In this document: positions 16,907 to 25,526 of the stretch, in pieces
Layout: each line of letters begins with the position of its first letter
Numbering within the stretch: position 1 is the stretch's first letter
Origin: Flavobacterium sp. NRK1
GTDB taxonomy: Bacteria; Bacteroidota; Bacteroidia; Flavobacteriales; Flavobacteriaceae
DNA: 64,000 bases
NCBI RefSeq assembly: GCF_024054175.1
Contig: NZ_JAMXLA010000001.1
Span: forward strand, 348,437 to 412,436
Direction: 5' to 3'
Made by a program: the position numbers and the translations under genes
Notes under the pieces: generated by a model
The model's database searches: none
What the model saw: the letters and a program-made list of their open reading frames with translations, nothing else
What the model was told of the DNA's origin: nothing

Positions 16907-17976
16907 ACCAAAGGGATTATAATTTTAGCTTCTACAAAATTATCGTTTTCTATGAGTGTAAAACTGGCTTTTGCACCATATAATAATAAAAGCCTTTGTT
17001 TAATATTTGCAAGCCCGAGTTTTGTTGACTCCTGTGCAATTGAAAGTGTACCGCTGTTTTCTACTAAGATAATAAGCTCATCGTTAATTTTAGCAACGTT
17101 TAATCGTACCTCTCCCCCATTTTTAATATTTCCAATACCATGTTTTACCGCATTTTCTATGAGCATCTGTATTACCATTGGAGGAATAACTATTGCCAGT
17201 ATTTCAGGGGCTACATTCATACTAAACTTAAGGCGTTCTTCAAACTGAATCTTAGATATTTCTATGTAATTCTCTACAGTTTGCAACTCCTCTTTTATAG
17301 TAATTGTATTTACATCATTTTTGGTAAGGCTGTAACGCAGCATCTCAGAAAGCCTGGTTATTATATCCCTTGCCCTGGGTGCATCTTCAAGTATAAGCCC
17401 TCTTATATTATTAAGGCTGTTGAACATAAAATGAGGGTTTATTTGTCCCTTTAGCGTATTAAGCTGCGATTCTCTTAAGTTAGACTCCAGCTTAAGCTGA
17501 TTCATTTTGACCTCATTAATATGCCTGTAAGCTTTTATAGCAATAATTATAAAGAGCCAAATAGTAAAAACAGCACTAAAATAAGGAATATTCAAAACCA
17601 TCATAAAGGTTGTAAGCCCGGCGTGTGTATGCATAAAACCAAAATAAACAAGATCTAGTAAAGGCCAGATCGCAAAACTATAGGATATTACAACCAAAAA
17701 AAAGACCAGAATAACTTTTAAAATAGCCGCATTTTTTAGATCGTCAAATTTTATGAGGCGTTCTACAAAATATAATATAATGTTAGATAACATATATGCT
17801 ACAATACCACATACCACACCCTCGCATATATAATAAGGTATTACAGTACCGTCCATCATTTTTTCGGGATACTTTATACGGTAAGAAACTTTGCTAAGTG
17901 TTAGCGAACATAATATATATATAACAAATATAAGCGAAGTGTAAATGTGATATTTTGTGCTTTTTAATAACTGCAT
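16903..17976 (-). CDS. LytS/YehU-type sensor histidine kinase
   Basis: 357 residues. Four transmembrane helices lie at about 11-28, 48-70, 86-112 and 124-147, with no large periplasmic domain. A short coiled coil follows, then the His_kinase motif QINPHFMFNSLNNIRG with the phospho-acceptor His182. The HATPase has N-box IQMLIENAVKHG near 265 and a G-box near 325. The cognate regulator follows with a 4-base overlap. The only visible way to transcribe it is from upstream through a strong intrinsic terminator whose T-run ends about 20 bases before its ATG (see findings). Confidence 0.9.
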   Translation of the reverse strand: MQLLKSTKYHIYTSLIFVIYILCSLTLSKVSYRIKYPEKMMDGTVIPYYICEGVVCGIVAYMLSNIILYFVERLIKFDDLKNAAILKVILVFFLVVISYSFAIWPLLDLVYFGFMHTHAGLTTFMMVLNIPYFSAVFTIWLFIIIAIKAYRHINEVKMNQLKLESNLRESQLNTLKGQINPHFMFNSLNNIRGLILEDAPRARDIITRLSEMLRYSLTKNDVNTITIKEELQTVENYIEISKIQFEERLKFSMNVAPEILAIVIPPMVIQMLIENAVKHGIGNIKNGGEVRLNVAKINDELIILVENSGTLSIAQESTKLGLANIKQRLLLLYGAKASFTLIENDNFVEAKIIIPLV

Positions 17977-17995
17977 TCTTTTATTTTCTAAAAAA

Positions 17996-18021
17996 ATCAG
18001 GCAATGCTTTCATTGCCTGAT
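17996..18021 (-). terminator. Intrinsic terminator in the leader of the LytS/LytR genes
   Basis: A perfect 11-bp stem ATCAGGCAATG/CATTGCCTGAT with a 4-base loop, followed on the minus strand by seven T. It points toward the kinase gene and lies 20 bases before its ATG at 17976, so it can attenuate that operon or end a separate small transcript. Confidence 0.8.
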
Positions 18022-18077
18022 AATAACTACTCAAATTAAAAAGATTTTTTTGATTGATGATTTAATTTATTTGAGCA

Positions 18078-18140
18078 TTAAAAAAAAGACATAATAAAGT
18101 GTACAATGGTCTCTAAAATATAAATAGCCAGTGTTATCAT
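18078..18140 (-). CDS. Possible 20-residue hydrophobic leader peptide
   Basis: A minus-strand ATG at 18140 opens a 20-codon frame ending TAA at 18078 (MITLAIYILE..., then TIVHFIMSFF). It is almost wholly hydrophobic and long enough for one membrane span. It lies about 48 bases downstream of a -7 box and 57 bases before the terminator at 17996-18021. A second hairpin (arms CTCAAAT/ATTTGAG at 18030-18036 and 18069-18075) falls between the ORF and the terminator. Too short for any coding statistic; it may be translated, or the transcript may be a non-coding leader. Confidence 0.3.
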   Translation of the reverse strand: MITLAIYILETIVHFIMSFF

Positions 18141-18187
18141 AACTTTTTGTGTTTTATACCTTTTCAGGCTGGTTGATTTTGATATTT

Positions 18188-18195
18188 CAAATATA
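18188..18195 (-). promoter_or_regulatory. -7 box for the leader transcript upstream of LytS/LytR
   Basis: Minus-strand TATATTTG, an exact consensus match. The -33 position shows only a weak TTTA. Transcription would start near 18182 and run through the small ORF and terminator toward the kinase gene. Confidence 0.4.
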
Positions 18196-18609
18196 GGCCA
18201 ATAAATTTCTTACATAATTAAATTTATGATGAGTGGCAATTTATTTAGGATGAATGGTTTCTAAATAATAAAAGTCTCACTTCATAATTTCACAAATAAT
18301 ACTATTTAAGAAAACGTATTCGTAGATTATTATATAAATAATAAAAAATATAACATTTAATAATACTTTAACAAGAATTGAACATTTGCGTGTTCAATTA
18401 GTCGAAGAGACCATAACCAAAACTTACCGAAATAAAAAATTCAATAAGGATATATTATTAAAAGCTTCAATTTTGTGATTTTATAATTTTTTATTAGGTA
18501 AAAACCTATATATGTAACAATAATAATAATTTTGTTATATATACATATTACTGATAATCATAAAGTTAACTTTATATATTAGCAAAACTTCTAAATTAAA
18601 TAAAAAACT
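18196..18609. other. AT-rich intergenic region upstream of the T9SS adhesin gene
   Basis: Together with the leader region this is the longest gene-free stretch of the window (17977-18609). It contains an inverted repeat ATTGAACA-N6-TGTTCAAT at 18377-18398 and a perfect 12-bp palindrome AAAGTTAACTTT at 18562-18573. The palindrome is about 37 bases before the adhesin start. Either could be a regulator site. I see no open frame of note, tRNA or clear consensus promoter. Confidence 0.5.
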
Positions 18610-21216
18610 ATGAAAAAAATTACCTTATTTTTTGGGCTGCTGCTAACAGCTCAAAGCTGGGCTCAGGAGTGTGACGCGCTGAGCTATTACACAGAAGATT
18701 TCGAATCTGTAACCGTTCCAGCCATTCCCGAATGTGCTACAGCAACTGCATCAGGCGGCAGTAATAGCTGGATGACTGCAAACAATCCGGGTAATGGATT
18801 TGAAAACAATGTTTTACAATATTCCGGAAATGCAAATACTGCTGACGCCTGGTTTTTTACCAAAGGCATTGTTATGACAGAAGGAACATGGTATAAAATA
18901 TCTTATAAATATGGAAATAACAGTACAACTACCAGCGAAGATCTTGTAGTAACTTATGGTACCGATACAGGTGTATCGGGAACTGTTTTTCAAACACACG
19001 CCGGTATAACAGGCGGAGAAGCACAAACTCTTTCTATAGATTTCTTCCCTGCTCCGGGAACAGGCACTTACTATTTTGGATTTCACGCTAATAGCGCAGC
19101 CTCACAAGGCAATTTATATTTAGATGATATAGTTATTGAGCCTTCTACATGTAATACACCTACAGGTATAAGTGTTTCTAATCTAACCTCTACTTCTGCT
19201 ACGTTCTCATGGAATGCAACTGAAAACAATAACAATGATTCATTTAGTGTATATCATTACGCTTATATGAATACTAATACACCACCTGCAGGCCCACCTG
19301 ATTTAAAATATGAGCCTACAACCAGTGTAAACGTTACAGATTTAGCTCCGGGAACTACTTACTATCTTTTTGTACGCAGCCAGTGTGGACCAGTGTATGG
19401 TGACTGGAATGAAGCAGTTACTTTTACAACTCCGGAATGTGCGGCAACTACAGTTCCGTATTCTGAATACTTTGAAATAGCCACCGCACCAGAGCTTCCA
19501 ATATGTATTGCTACATCTGAAGCAGAAACAGGCAGCCAGTGGGTAACTGCAAATAATCCTGGAAACGGTTTTACAAACAATGCTATGGAATATGCCGGTA
19601 ATGATGAACCTGCAAACGCATGGTTCTTTACACAAGGCATAGAACTTACTGCAGGTAATTTTTACAAAATAAGATATACTTATGGTAATGATAGTGAAGA
19701 AACATCTGAAAAATTACAGGTTGTAATGGCTACCAGTCCTAATGCCGCTTCTTCTATTGGAACTATAAGTGATATGACTGATATTACAGGAGGCACAGCT
19801 GCAACATATACATCAGGAATCATTACAGTACCTGCCTCCGGTGTTTATTATTTTGGATTCAATGCACATAGCGATGCCTCACAAGGCAGCCTTTATGTAG
19901 ATAATATTGAAGTTAAAGACTGGGATTGTGGAGTTCCTGTTAACGTATCAGTGTCTGACATAACTACAACTTCGGCTACAATTACATGGGAAACACCTGA
20001 AGAAAACACGAGCTTAGGATATCTTGTAGCACATCCTACGGAAAATGCAGCTCCGGAAAGCGGTGAATATGTAACCGGATTAACTAAAGAGCTTACAGAC
20101 CTTGCACCAGGAACAACATACTACATTTTTGTTCAAAGCCAGTGTGGCCCGTTATTTGGAGACTGGAGTGAGAGTATAACATTTACAACTCCTGCATGTG
20201 AGACTACAACTGTTCCTTATTCATTAGATTTTGAATCGGTTACTGCACCTGCAATACCGGAATGTACAATAGCCTTAGATGCTCCAACAGGCAGCAACTG
20301 GGTAACAATTAATAATCCGGGCAATGAATTTACAAGCAATGCACTTGTGTATACAGGTACAGAAGAAGCTGCAAACGCATGGTTCTTTACCCAAGGTATA
20401 GAAATTACTGCCGGTACATTATATAAAGTATCTTATAAATACGGTAACAATAGCGAAACAACTACAGAGAATCTTAGGGTAACTTTAAATTCAAACCCTA
20501 ATCCTGAATGGATAATAGGCAATAATTTTGCAACTCACGAAGGTATAACAGGTGGCACTCAGTCTCAAAATTCTATTGAATACTTTAACCTACCGGAATC
20601 AGGCGTTTATTATTTTGGCTTTAATGCGTACAGCGAAGCAGGACAGGGAAATATTTATGTTGATGATTTCTTAATTGAGGAAATAGATTGTGGTGAACCA
20701 ACTAATTTACAAGCGACCAATGTTACTGACACTACAGCTACTATAACATGGGAAGCTGCTACAACAGGCAATGCTACATTAAGTGTTTATCAGTATTACG
20801 TTTCTACTACAGATACCCCTCCAACTGAAGGTGAAAATAGTTCGGAATTAACAGTTAATCTTGACGAACTTGATTCCGAAACTACCTATTATGTATATGT
20901 TAGAGCACAGTGTGGCCCTTCATGGAGCGGATGGGAATCTGTAAGTTTTACTACAGATGCAGTTGCAGGTCTTGGCAATGCAGACCTGAAAGGCCTTACA
21001 GTTTATCCTAACCCCGTAAAAGATGTGCTTAATCTTGACGCCAACGTTACGATTGAAAAAGTAGAAGTATACAGCATTACAGGCCAGCTTGTACATAGCG
21101 AAAATGTAAACAGCCAAAACACTACACTTAATCTTCAAAAGCTTTCTGCTGGCGCATACCTGGTGAATATTATAGGCGAAGGTCAGTCAAAAAGAATAAA
21201 AATAATTAAGGAGTAA
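18610..21216 (+). CDS. T9SS-secreted modular protein with three jelly-roll/FN3 repeats
   Basis: 868 residues. Signal peptide 1-18 (ending SWAQ). Three copies of a module follow, at about 20-277, 279-540 and 543-792. Each has a jelly-roll domain (YTEDFESVTVPAIPEC, NNPGNGF, NAWFFTQGIE, YYFGFNAHSDASQG, LYVDNI) and then a fibronectin type III domain (TSATITWE, LAPGTTYYIFVQSQCGP). The C-terminal T9SS type A sorting domain (about 800-868) contains GLTVYPNPVKD and ends with KRIKIIKE. The jelly-roll part looks like cleaved-adhesin/choice-of-anchor J domains. Probably a surface or secreted binding protein; ligand unknown. Confidence 0.88.
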   Translation: MKKITLFFGLLLTAQSWAQECDALSYYTEDFESVTVPAIPECATATASGGSNSWMTANNPGNGFENNVLQYSGNANTADAWFFTKGIVMTEGTWYKISYKYGNNSTTTSEDLVVTYGTDTGVSGTVFQTHAGITGGEAQTLSIDFFPAPGTGTYYFGFHANSAASQGNLYLDDIVIEPSTCNTPTGISVSNLTSTSATFSWNATENNNNDSFSVYHYAYMNTNTPPAGPPDLKYEPTTSVNVTDLAPGTTYYLFVRSQCGPVYGDWNEAVTFTTPECAATTVPYSEYFEIATAPELPICIATSEAETGSQWVTANNPGNGFTNNAMEYAGNDEPANAWFFTQGIELTAGNFYKIRYTYGNDSEETSEKLQVVMATSPNAASSIGTISDMTDITGGTAATYTSGIITVPASGVYYFGFNAHSDASQGSLYVDNIEVKDWDCGVPVNVSVSDITTTSATITWETPEENTSLGYLVAHPTENAAPESGEYVTGLTKELTDLAPGTTYYIFVQSQCGPLFGDWSESITFTTPACETTTVPYSLDFESVTAPAIPECTIALDAPTGSNWVTINNPGNEFTSNALVYTGTEEAANAWFFTQGIEITAGTLYKVSYKYGNNSETTTENLRVTLNSNPNPEWIIGNNFATHEGITGGTQSQNSIEYFNLPESGVYYFGFNAYSEAGQGNIYVDDFLIEEIDCGEPTNLQATNVTDTTATITWEAATTGNATLSVYQYYVSTTDTPPTEGENSSELTVNLDELDSETTYYVYVRAQCGPSWSGWESVSFTTDAVAGLGNADLKGLTVYPNPVKDVLNLDANVTIEKVEVYSITGQLVHSENVNSQNTTLNLQKLSAGAYLVNIIGEGQSKRIKIIKE

Positions 21217-21239
21217 CATAATTTGATTAATTAAACTCC

Positions 21240-21272
21240 GTACAGGCGCTTTAGGGCGCCTGTACTTTTTTC
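21240..21272 (+). terminator. Terminator of the T9SS adhesin gene
   Basis: GTACAGGCGC/GCGCCTGTAC stem (21240-21249 with 21256-21265) followed by T6. Confidence 0.85.
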
Positions 21273-21363
21273 TTATGTTTGATTTATACAATTAAGCATT
21301 TGAAGCCTGCAACCAAAGCCTTATATTATTTTGCGTACTTTGTAGTATTAAACAATATATATT

Positions 21364-22206
21364 ATGAAAACTAACAAGCAACAAAAAATATGGTTTATAA
21401 CGGGTGCTTCCAAAGGATTCGGATTACTACTGGTAAGGCAACTACTGGATTTAGGCCAGAAAGTAGCAGCAACATCACGTACTACAGATGAACTCATTAA
21501 AGCTGTTGACAGCACAAGTGAAAACTTCTTACCCCTGCAGGTAGATTTAGCCAGTGACACATCGGTAAAAGAAGCTATAGCAAAAACTGAAACTGCATTT
21601 GGCGGTATAGATGTTTTAATTAATAATGCAGGTTACGGAATTGGCGGAAGTTTGGAAGATGTAAGCGACAATGATATTCGCAGTGCTTTTGATATTAATG
21701 TTTTTGGAGTATTCAATACAATACGTCATACATTACCTTTAATGAGAAAACAGCAAGCAGGGCACATTATTAATATAGCCTCTATCGCCGGTATTGCACC
21801 GGGTTCGGGCTGGTCGGCCTATTCTTCCACAAAGTCAGCAGTTATTGGTATGTCGGAAGGTTTGGCACAAGATGTAAAACCATTGGGCATTACGGTTACT
21901 GTTGTAGCTCCTGGTGCGTTCAGAACAAGTTTCCTGTCTAAAGAATCTTTATCATTACCACAAAAAACTGAAAGTGGTTATAAAACCATTAATGAAACAC
22001 TTCACAATTATCAGAATATGGACGGCAAGCAGGCCGGAAATCCGGAAAAAGGAGCTGCCATTATGATACAGACGGCCTTTGAAGAAAATCCTCCCTTGTA
22101 TTTATTACTTGGCAGCGATGCTTACCGCAGGGCAACTACTAAATTTGAAAGTCAGATGGCAGCGTTTGAGAATCTGAAAGAGTTGACAACATCTACTGAT
22201 TATTAG
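21364..22206 (+). CDS. Short-chain dehydrogenase/reductase
   Basis: 280 residues, classical SDR fold. The cofactor motif TGASKGFG covers 13-20, INNAGYG is near 87, the catalytic Ser is in NIASIAG near 138, and the YxxxK pair is in YSSTKSA near 155. The Arg/Thr after the first glycine motif (ATSRTTDEL) suggests NADPH. Substrate cannot be read. It is a single gene between two terminators, with a TACTTTG-like box about 25 bases upstream. Confidence 0.88.
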   Translation: MKTNKQQKIWFITGASKGFGLLLVRQLLDLGQKVAATSRTTDELIKAVDSTSENFLPLQVDLASDTSVKEAIAKTETAFGGIDVLINNAGYGIGGSLEDVSDNDIRSAFDINVFGVFNTIRHTLPLMRKQQAGHIINIASIAGIAPGSGWSAYSSTKSAVIGMSEGLAQDVKPLGITVTVVAPGAFRTSFLSKESLSLPQKTESGYKTINETLHNYQNMDGKQAGNPEKGAAIMIQTAFEENPPLYLLLGSDAYRRATTKFESQMAAFENLKELTTSTDY

Positions 22207-22260
22207 TAAAGAAAAGAGTCAATTAATTTTTATTTTTTAAGGAATGTTATTTAATATTCA

Positions 22261-22285
22261 AATCCCCATAAATGGGGATTTTTTT
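22261..22285 (+). terminator. Terminator after the SDR gene
   Basis: AATCCCCA/TGGGGATT stem with a TAAA loop, followed by T7. A possible longer frame beginning at 22244 would read through this hairpin, which argues for the start at 22331 for the next gene. Confidence 0.85.
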
Positions 22286-22300
22286 ATGATCAAAAGTTAT

Positions 22301-22308
22301 TACTTTCG
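22301..22308 (+). promoter_or_regulatory. -7-like box for the beta-barrel gene
   Basis: TACTTTCG, one mismatch from TAnnTTTG, 22 bases before the ATG at 22331 and immediately after the preceding terminator. Confidence 0.45.
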
Positions 22309-22330
22309 CGCCACCAAATTATTCAATCAC

Positions 22331-22930
22331 ATGAAAAAAATCATTTTATCTACAGCACTATTATTTGCTATTGGATTTACAGCAAAAGCTCAAGAAATTA
22401 AGTACGGTGTAAAAGCAGGTGTAAACTTTGCTACTCTAACAGGAGACATTCCTGACGATGTAAAAACGCGAACAGGTTTCCACGCAGGAGCTGTTGCGGA
22501 GTTTAAGCTTACAGAAGAATTCTCTATCCAGCCTGAATTACTTTATTCTCAACAGGGTATGAAGTATGATGGGATAGACGCAGACACAGGCATCAAGGTA
22601 AAAACCACATGGAAAATGGATTACCTTATACTTCCTGTTGTTGCCAAGTATTATATTATCGAAGGATTCAGTATTGAAGCTGGTCCTCAGATAGGTTATC
22701 GTCTTGGAGCTAAAATAAAAGCTGAAGCAAGTGGTTTTGGAGAGAATGAGTATGACTTTAAAGATGACACAAAAGCTTTAGATTTTGGAATTATAGGCGG
22801 TTTGGCATATGATTTACCAATGGGACTATTTTTCCAGGCACGCTATAATGCAGGTATTACAAAAATAAATGAGGGCGACGATAGTGTACAAAATGATGTA
22901 TTCCAGCTTTCAGTAGGATACAAATTTTAA
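22331..22930 (+). CDS. Outer membrane beta-barrel (porin family) protein
   Basis: 199 residues from the ATG at 22331. I prefer this start to the in-frame codon at 22244 because it gives a clean signal peptide (MKKIILSTALLFAIGFTAKAQ) and avoids the terminator. The mature part has alternating beta strands typical of the eight-stranded OmpX/PorT-like barrel: IKYGVKAGVNFATL, FSIQPELLYSQQGMKY, YLILPVVAKYYI, SIEAGPQIGY, and a terminal FQLSVGYKF ending in Phe for BAM recognition. Function unknown. Confidence 0.87.
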   Translation: MKKIILSTALLFAIGFTAKAQEIKYGVKAGVNFATLTGDIPDDVKTRTGFHAGAVAEFKLTEEFSIQPELLYSQQGMKYDGIDADTGIKVKTTWKMDYLILPVVAKYYIIEGFSIEAGPQIGYRLGAKIKAEASGFGENEYDFKDDTKALDFGIIGGLAYDLPMGLFFQARYNAGITKINEGDDSVQNDVFQLSVGYKF

Positions 22931-22942
22931 TTATAATCTAAA

Positions 22943-22977
22943 AAATCCCGGACTATTAATTAATCCGGGATTTTTTG
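22943..22977. terminator. Bidirectional terminator between the barrel gene and folD
   Basis: AATCCCGGA/TCCGGGATT stem with an 11-base loop, A-run before and T-run after; serves both convergent genes. Confidence 0.85.
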
Positions 22978-22991
22978 TATTTAAAAGAAAG

Positions 22992-23876
22992 TTATTTCTT
23001 TTCTCTTTTTAGTTCTCGTGCAAGCAATGTGTTTTTAAGGAGCATTGCAATTGTCATTGGCCCTACACCACCCGGAACCGGAGTAATAAAAGATGCTTTT
23101 TTACTTACGTTCTCAAAATCAACGTCGCCTGTAATGATGTAACCTTTTGGATTAGTTTCATCCGGTACGCGAGTAATACCCACGTCTATAATCACAGCAT
23201 CATCTTTAACCATTTCTGCTTTAAGGTAATTAGGCACACCTAAAGCAGTAATTATAATGTCTGCCTGAGTAGTTATCTGCGCAATGTTTTTAGTATGGCT
23301 ATGCGTTAATGTAACTGTAGAGTTACCTGGGAAACCTTTACGCCCCATAAGTATACTCATTGGTCGGCCTACAATATGGCTGCGCCCAATTACTACAGTA
23401 TGCTTACCTGCTGTCTGCACATTATAACGCTCTAAAAGCTCAAGGATACCAAACGGAGTTGCAGGTATAAACGTTGTCATGTCCAAAGCCATTTTACCAA
23501 AGTTTTCAGGGTGAAAACCATCCACATCTTTACTCGGATCTATAGCCATAAGCACTTTCTGATCGTCGATTTGCTGTGGCAAAGGAAGCTGAACAATAAA
23601 TCCGTCAATATTATCATCCTGATTCAGTTCCTCAATTTTTTTTAACAGCTCAAGCTCAGAAATAGTGCTTGGCAGTTTAATAAGCGTAGATTCAAATCCT
23701 ACACGCTCGCAGGCTTTTACTTTGCTGCCAACATAAGTAAGGCTGGCACCGTCATTACCTACAATTACAGCTGCAAGGTGAGGTACCTTTTCGCCATTGT
23801 TTTTCATTTTACTTACTACTTCGGCAATCTCATTCTTGATATCTTCCGAAACCTTTTTCCCGTCCAGTAATTGCAT
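22992..23876 (-). CDS. folD: Bifunctional methylene-THF dehydrogenase/cyclohydrolase
   Basis: 294 residues, standard FolD length. It interconverts 5,10-methylene-, methenyl- and 10-formyl-tetrahydrofolate. Family signatures are TYVGSKVKACERVGF (near 48, with the catalytic Lys), FIVQLPLPQQID (near 94), DVDGFHPENFGK (near 117) and the NADP-binding GRSHIVGRPMSILM (near 164). PGGVGPMTIAMLL near 270 closes the protein. It lies downstream of ffh on the same strand, separated by a terminator. Confidence 0.97.
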   Translation of the reverse strand: MQLLDGKKVSEDIKNEIAEVVSKMKNNGEKVPHLAAVIVGNDGASLTYVGSKVKACERVGFESTLIKLPSTISELELLKKIEELNQDDNIDGFIVQLPLPQQIDDQKVLMAIDPSKDVDGFHPENFGKMALDMTTFIPATPFGILELLERYNVQTAGKHTVVIGRSHIVGRPMSILMGRKGFPGNSTVTLTHSHTKNIAQITTQADIIITALGVPNYLKAEMVKDDAVIIDVGITRVPDETNPKGYIITGDVDFENVSKKASFITPVPGGVGPMTIAMLLKNTLLARELKREKK

Positions 23877-23938
23877 TGTTCTTGTTTATTTTGAAATAGA
23901 TGTTTCTGTTTTTAGCTTAAAGCTGAATAAGCTGTAAT

Positions 23939-23964
23939 TAAAAAAGACGCGTTTAACCGCGTCT
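23939..23964 (-). terminator. Terminator of ffh
   Basis: AGACGCG/CGCGTCT stem with a 6-base loop, followed on the minus strand by T6. It separates ffh from folD. Confidence 0.8.
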
Positions 23965-23971
23965 CTGTATT

Positions 23972-25312
23972 TTAAGGCCTCATTCCTTTCATTCCGCCCA
24001 TCATTCGCATAAGATTCTTTCCCGCACCTCCCTGCATCATTTTCATCATTTTGCTCATCTGGTCAAATTGTTTTAGCAACTGGTTTACCTGCTGTACAGA
24101 AGTTCCCGATCCTTTTGCTATCCTGTTTTTTCTTTTCACATCAATAATGGCAGGTTTTGTGCGTTCGCCAGGTGTCATAGAGTGTATAATTGCTTCAATA
24201 TGTTTAAAAGCATCATCTTCAATTTCTACATCTTTAAGCGCTTTTCCTGCGCCGGGTATCATGCCTACAAGGTCTTTCATGTTACCCATTTTTTTAACCT
24301 GCTGTATTTGTGAAAGAAAATCGTCAAAGCCAAATTCGTTCTTAGCGATCTTTTTCTGAAGCTTTCTTGCCTCTTCTTCATCATACTGCTCCTGAGCTCT
24401 TTCTACTAACGACACCACATCTCCCATACCAAGGATACGTTCTGCCATACGGTTAGGATAGAAAACGTCAATAGCTTCCATCTTTTCACCGGTACCAATA
24501 AACTTAATAGGCTTATTAACTACCGATTTAATAGATATAGCTGCACCACCACGGGTATCACCGTCTAATTTTGTAAGTATAACACCATCAAAATCAAGTC
24601 TGTCATTAAATGCTTTTGCAGTATTAACAGCATCCTGGCCTGTCATAGCATCTACTACAAACAGGGTTTCATGAGGTTGTATTGCTTTATGAACGTTAGC
24701 AATCTCGTTCATCATTTCTTCATCAACTGCCAAACGGCCTGCGGTATCAACAATAACCACATTAAATCCGTTTGCTTTTGCATGTTTAATAGCATTCTGC
24801 GCTATTTCTACAGCATTTTTATTACCTTCTTCAGAATAAACTTCAACGCCTATCTGCTCTCCAACAACATGAAGCTGATTGATAGCCGCCGGGCGATAAA
24901 TATCACAGGCAACCAGTAATGGTTTTTTATTCTTTTTGGTTTTCAGGTAATTAGCAAGCTTTCCTGAGAAAGTAGTTTTACCCGACCCCTGAAGACCTGA
25001 CATTAATATAACTGTAGGGTTGCCCGAAAGGTTTACACCTGCAGCATCACCGCCCATAAGTTCGGTAAGCTCATCTTTAACAAGCTTAACCATAAGCTGT
25101 CCGGGCTGCAATGTGGTTAATACATTCTGCCCAATAGCTTTTTCTTTTACTTTAGTTGTAAAATCTTTGGCAATCTTAAAGTTAACGTCGGCATCAAGTA
25201 AAGCCCTGCGGACTTCTTTCAGTGTATCTGCAACATTTACCTCGGTTATCTTTCCGTGCCCTTTTAATATATGAAAGGCTTTGTCTAATTTATCACTTAA
25301 ATTATCGAACAT
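23972..25312 (-). CDS. ffh: Signal recognition particle GTPase Ffh
   Basis: 446 residues with the N, G and M domains in order. The P-loop GLQGSGKTTFSGKLA is near 105-119, followed by DIYRPAAINQL, DTAGRLAVDEEMM near 186, TKLDGDTRGGAA near 245, and a methionine-rich M domain from about 325 ending in QMSKMMKMMQGG. With SRP RNA it targets nascent inner membrane proteins to FtsY. I found no SRP RNA gene in the window. A TAAATTTG box lies 26 bases upstream of the ATG. Confidence 0.97.
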   Translation of the reverse strand: MFDNLSDKLDKAFHILKGHGKITEVNVADTLKEVRRALLDADVNFKIAKDFTTKVKEKAIGQNVLTTLQPGQLMVKLVKDELTELMGGDAAGVNLSGNPTVILMSGLQGSGKTTFSGKLANYLKTKKNKKPLLVACDIYRPAAINQLHVVGEQIGVEVYSEEGNKNAVEIAQNAIKHAKANGFNVVIVDTAGRLAVDEEMMNEIANVHKAIQPHETLFVVDAMTGQDAVNTAKAFNDRLDFDGVILTKLDGDTRGGAAISIKSVVNKPIKFIGTGEKMEAIDVFYPNRMAERILGMGDVVSLVERAQEQYDEEEARKLQKKIAKNEFGFDDFLSQIQQVKKMGNMKDLVGMIPGAGKALKDVEIEDDAFKHIEAIIHSMTPGERTKPAIIDVKRKNRIAKGSGTSVQQVNQLLKQFDQMSKMMKMMQGGAGKNLMRMMGGMKGMRP

Positions 25313-25338
25313 AAAATCAGGGTTTCTTTATAGAGGTG

Positions 25339-25346
25339 CAAATTTA
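25339..25346 (-). promoter_or_regulatory. -7 promoter box for ffh
   Basis: Minus-strand TAAATTTG, an exact TAnnTTTG match, 26 bases before the ATG at 25312. Confidence 0.5.
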
Positions 25347-25463
25347 AGAATTTGATTTTTAAGATAGAGGATTTAACGCAATAAAAAAACAACTACTTTC
25401 ACTACAGCAATACCTTATGTTTCTTAATTATAAAATATAATTATTATTAAAATATAAAATGAA

Positions 25464-25489
25464 AAACCGACCTGGGAAGGGGCCGGTTT
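25464..25489 (-). terminator. Terminator of the LamG lipoprotein gene
   Basis: On the minus strand AAACCGGCC/GGTCGGTTT forms a 9-bp stem (one G-T pair) with an 8-base loop followed by T-rich sequence. Confidence 0.65.
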
Positions 25490-25526
25490 CTCTCGGAAAA
25501 AAACTTGAATATTTAAAAAAACACAA

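Noticed and set aside
22244..22330. N-terminal extension of the beta-barrel gene
   Set aside because: It would read through a clear terminator and the promoter, and would bury the signal peptide that begins at 22331.
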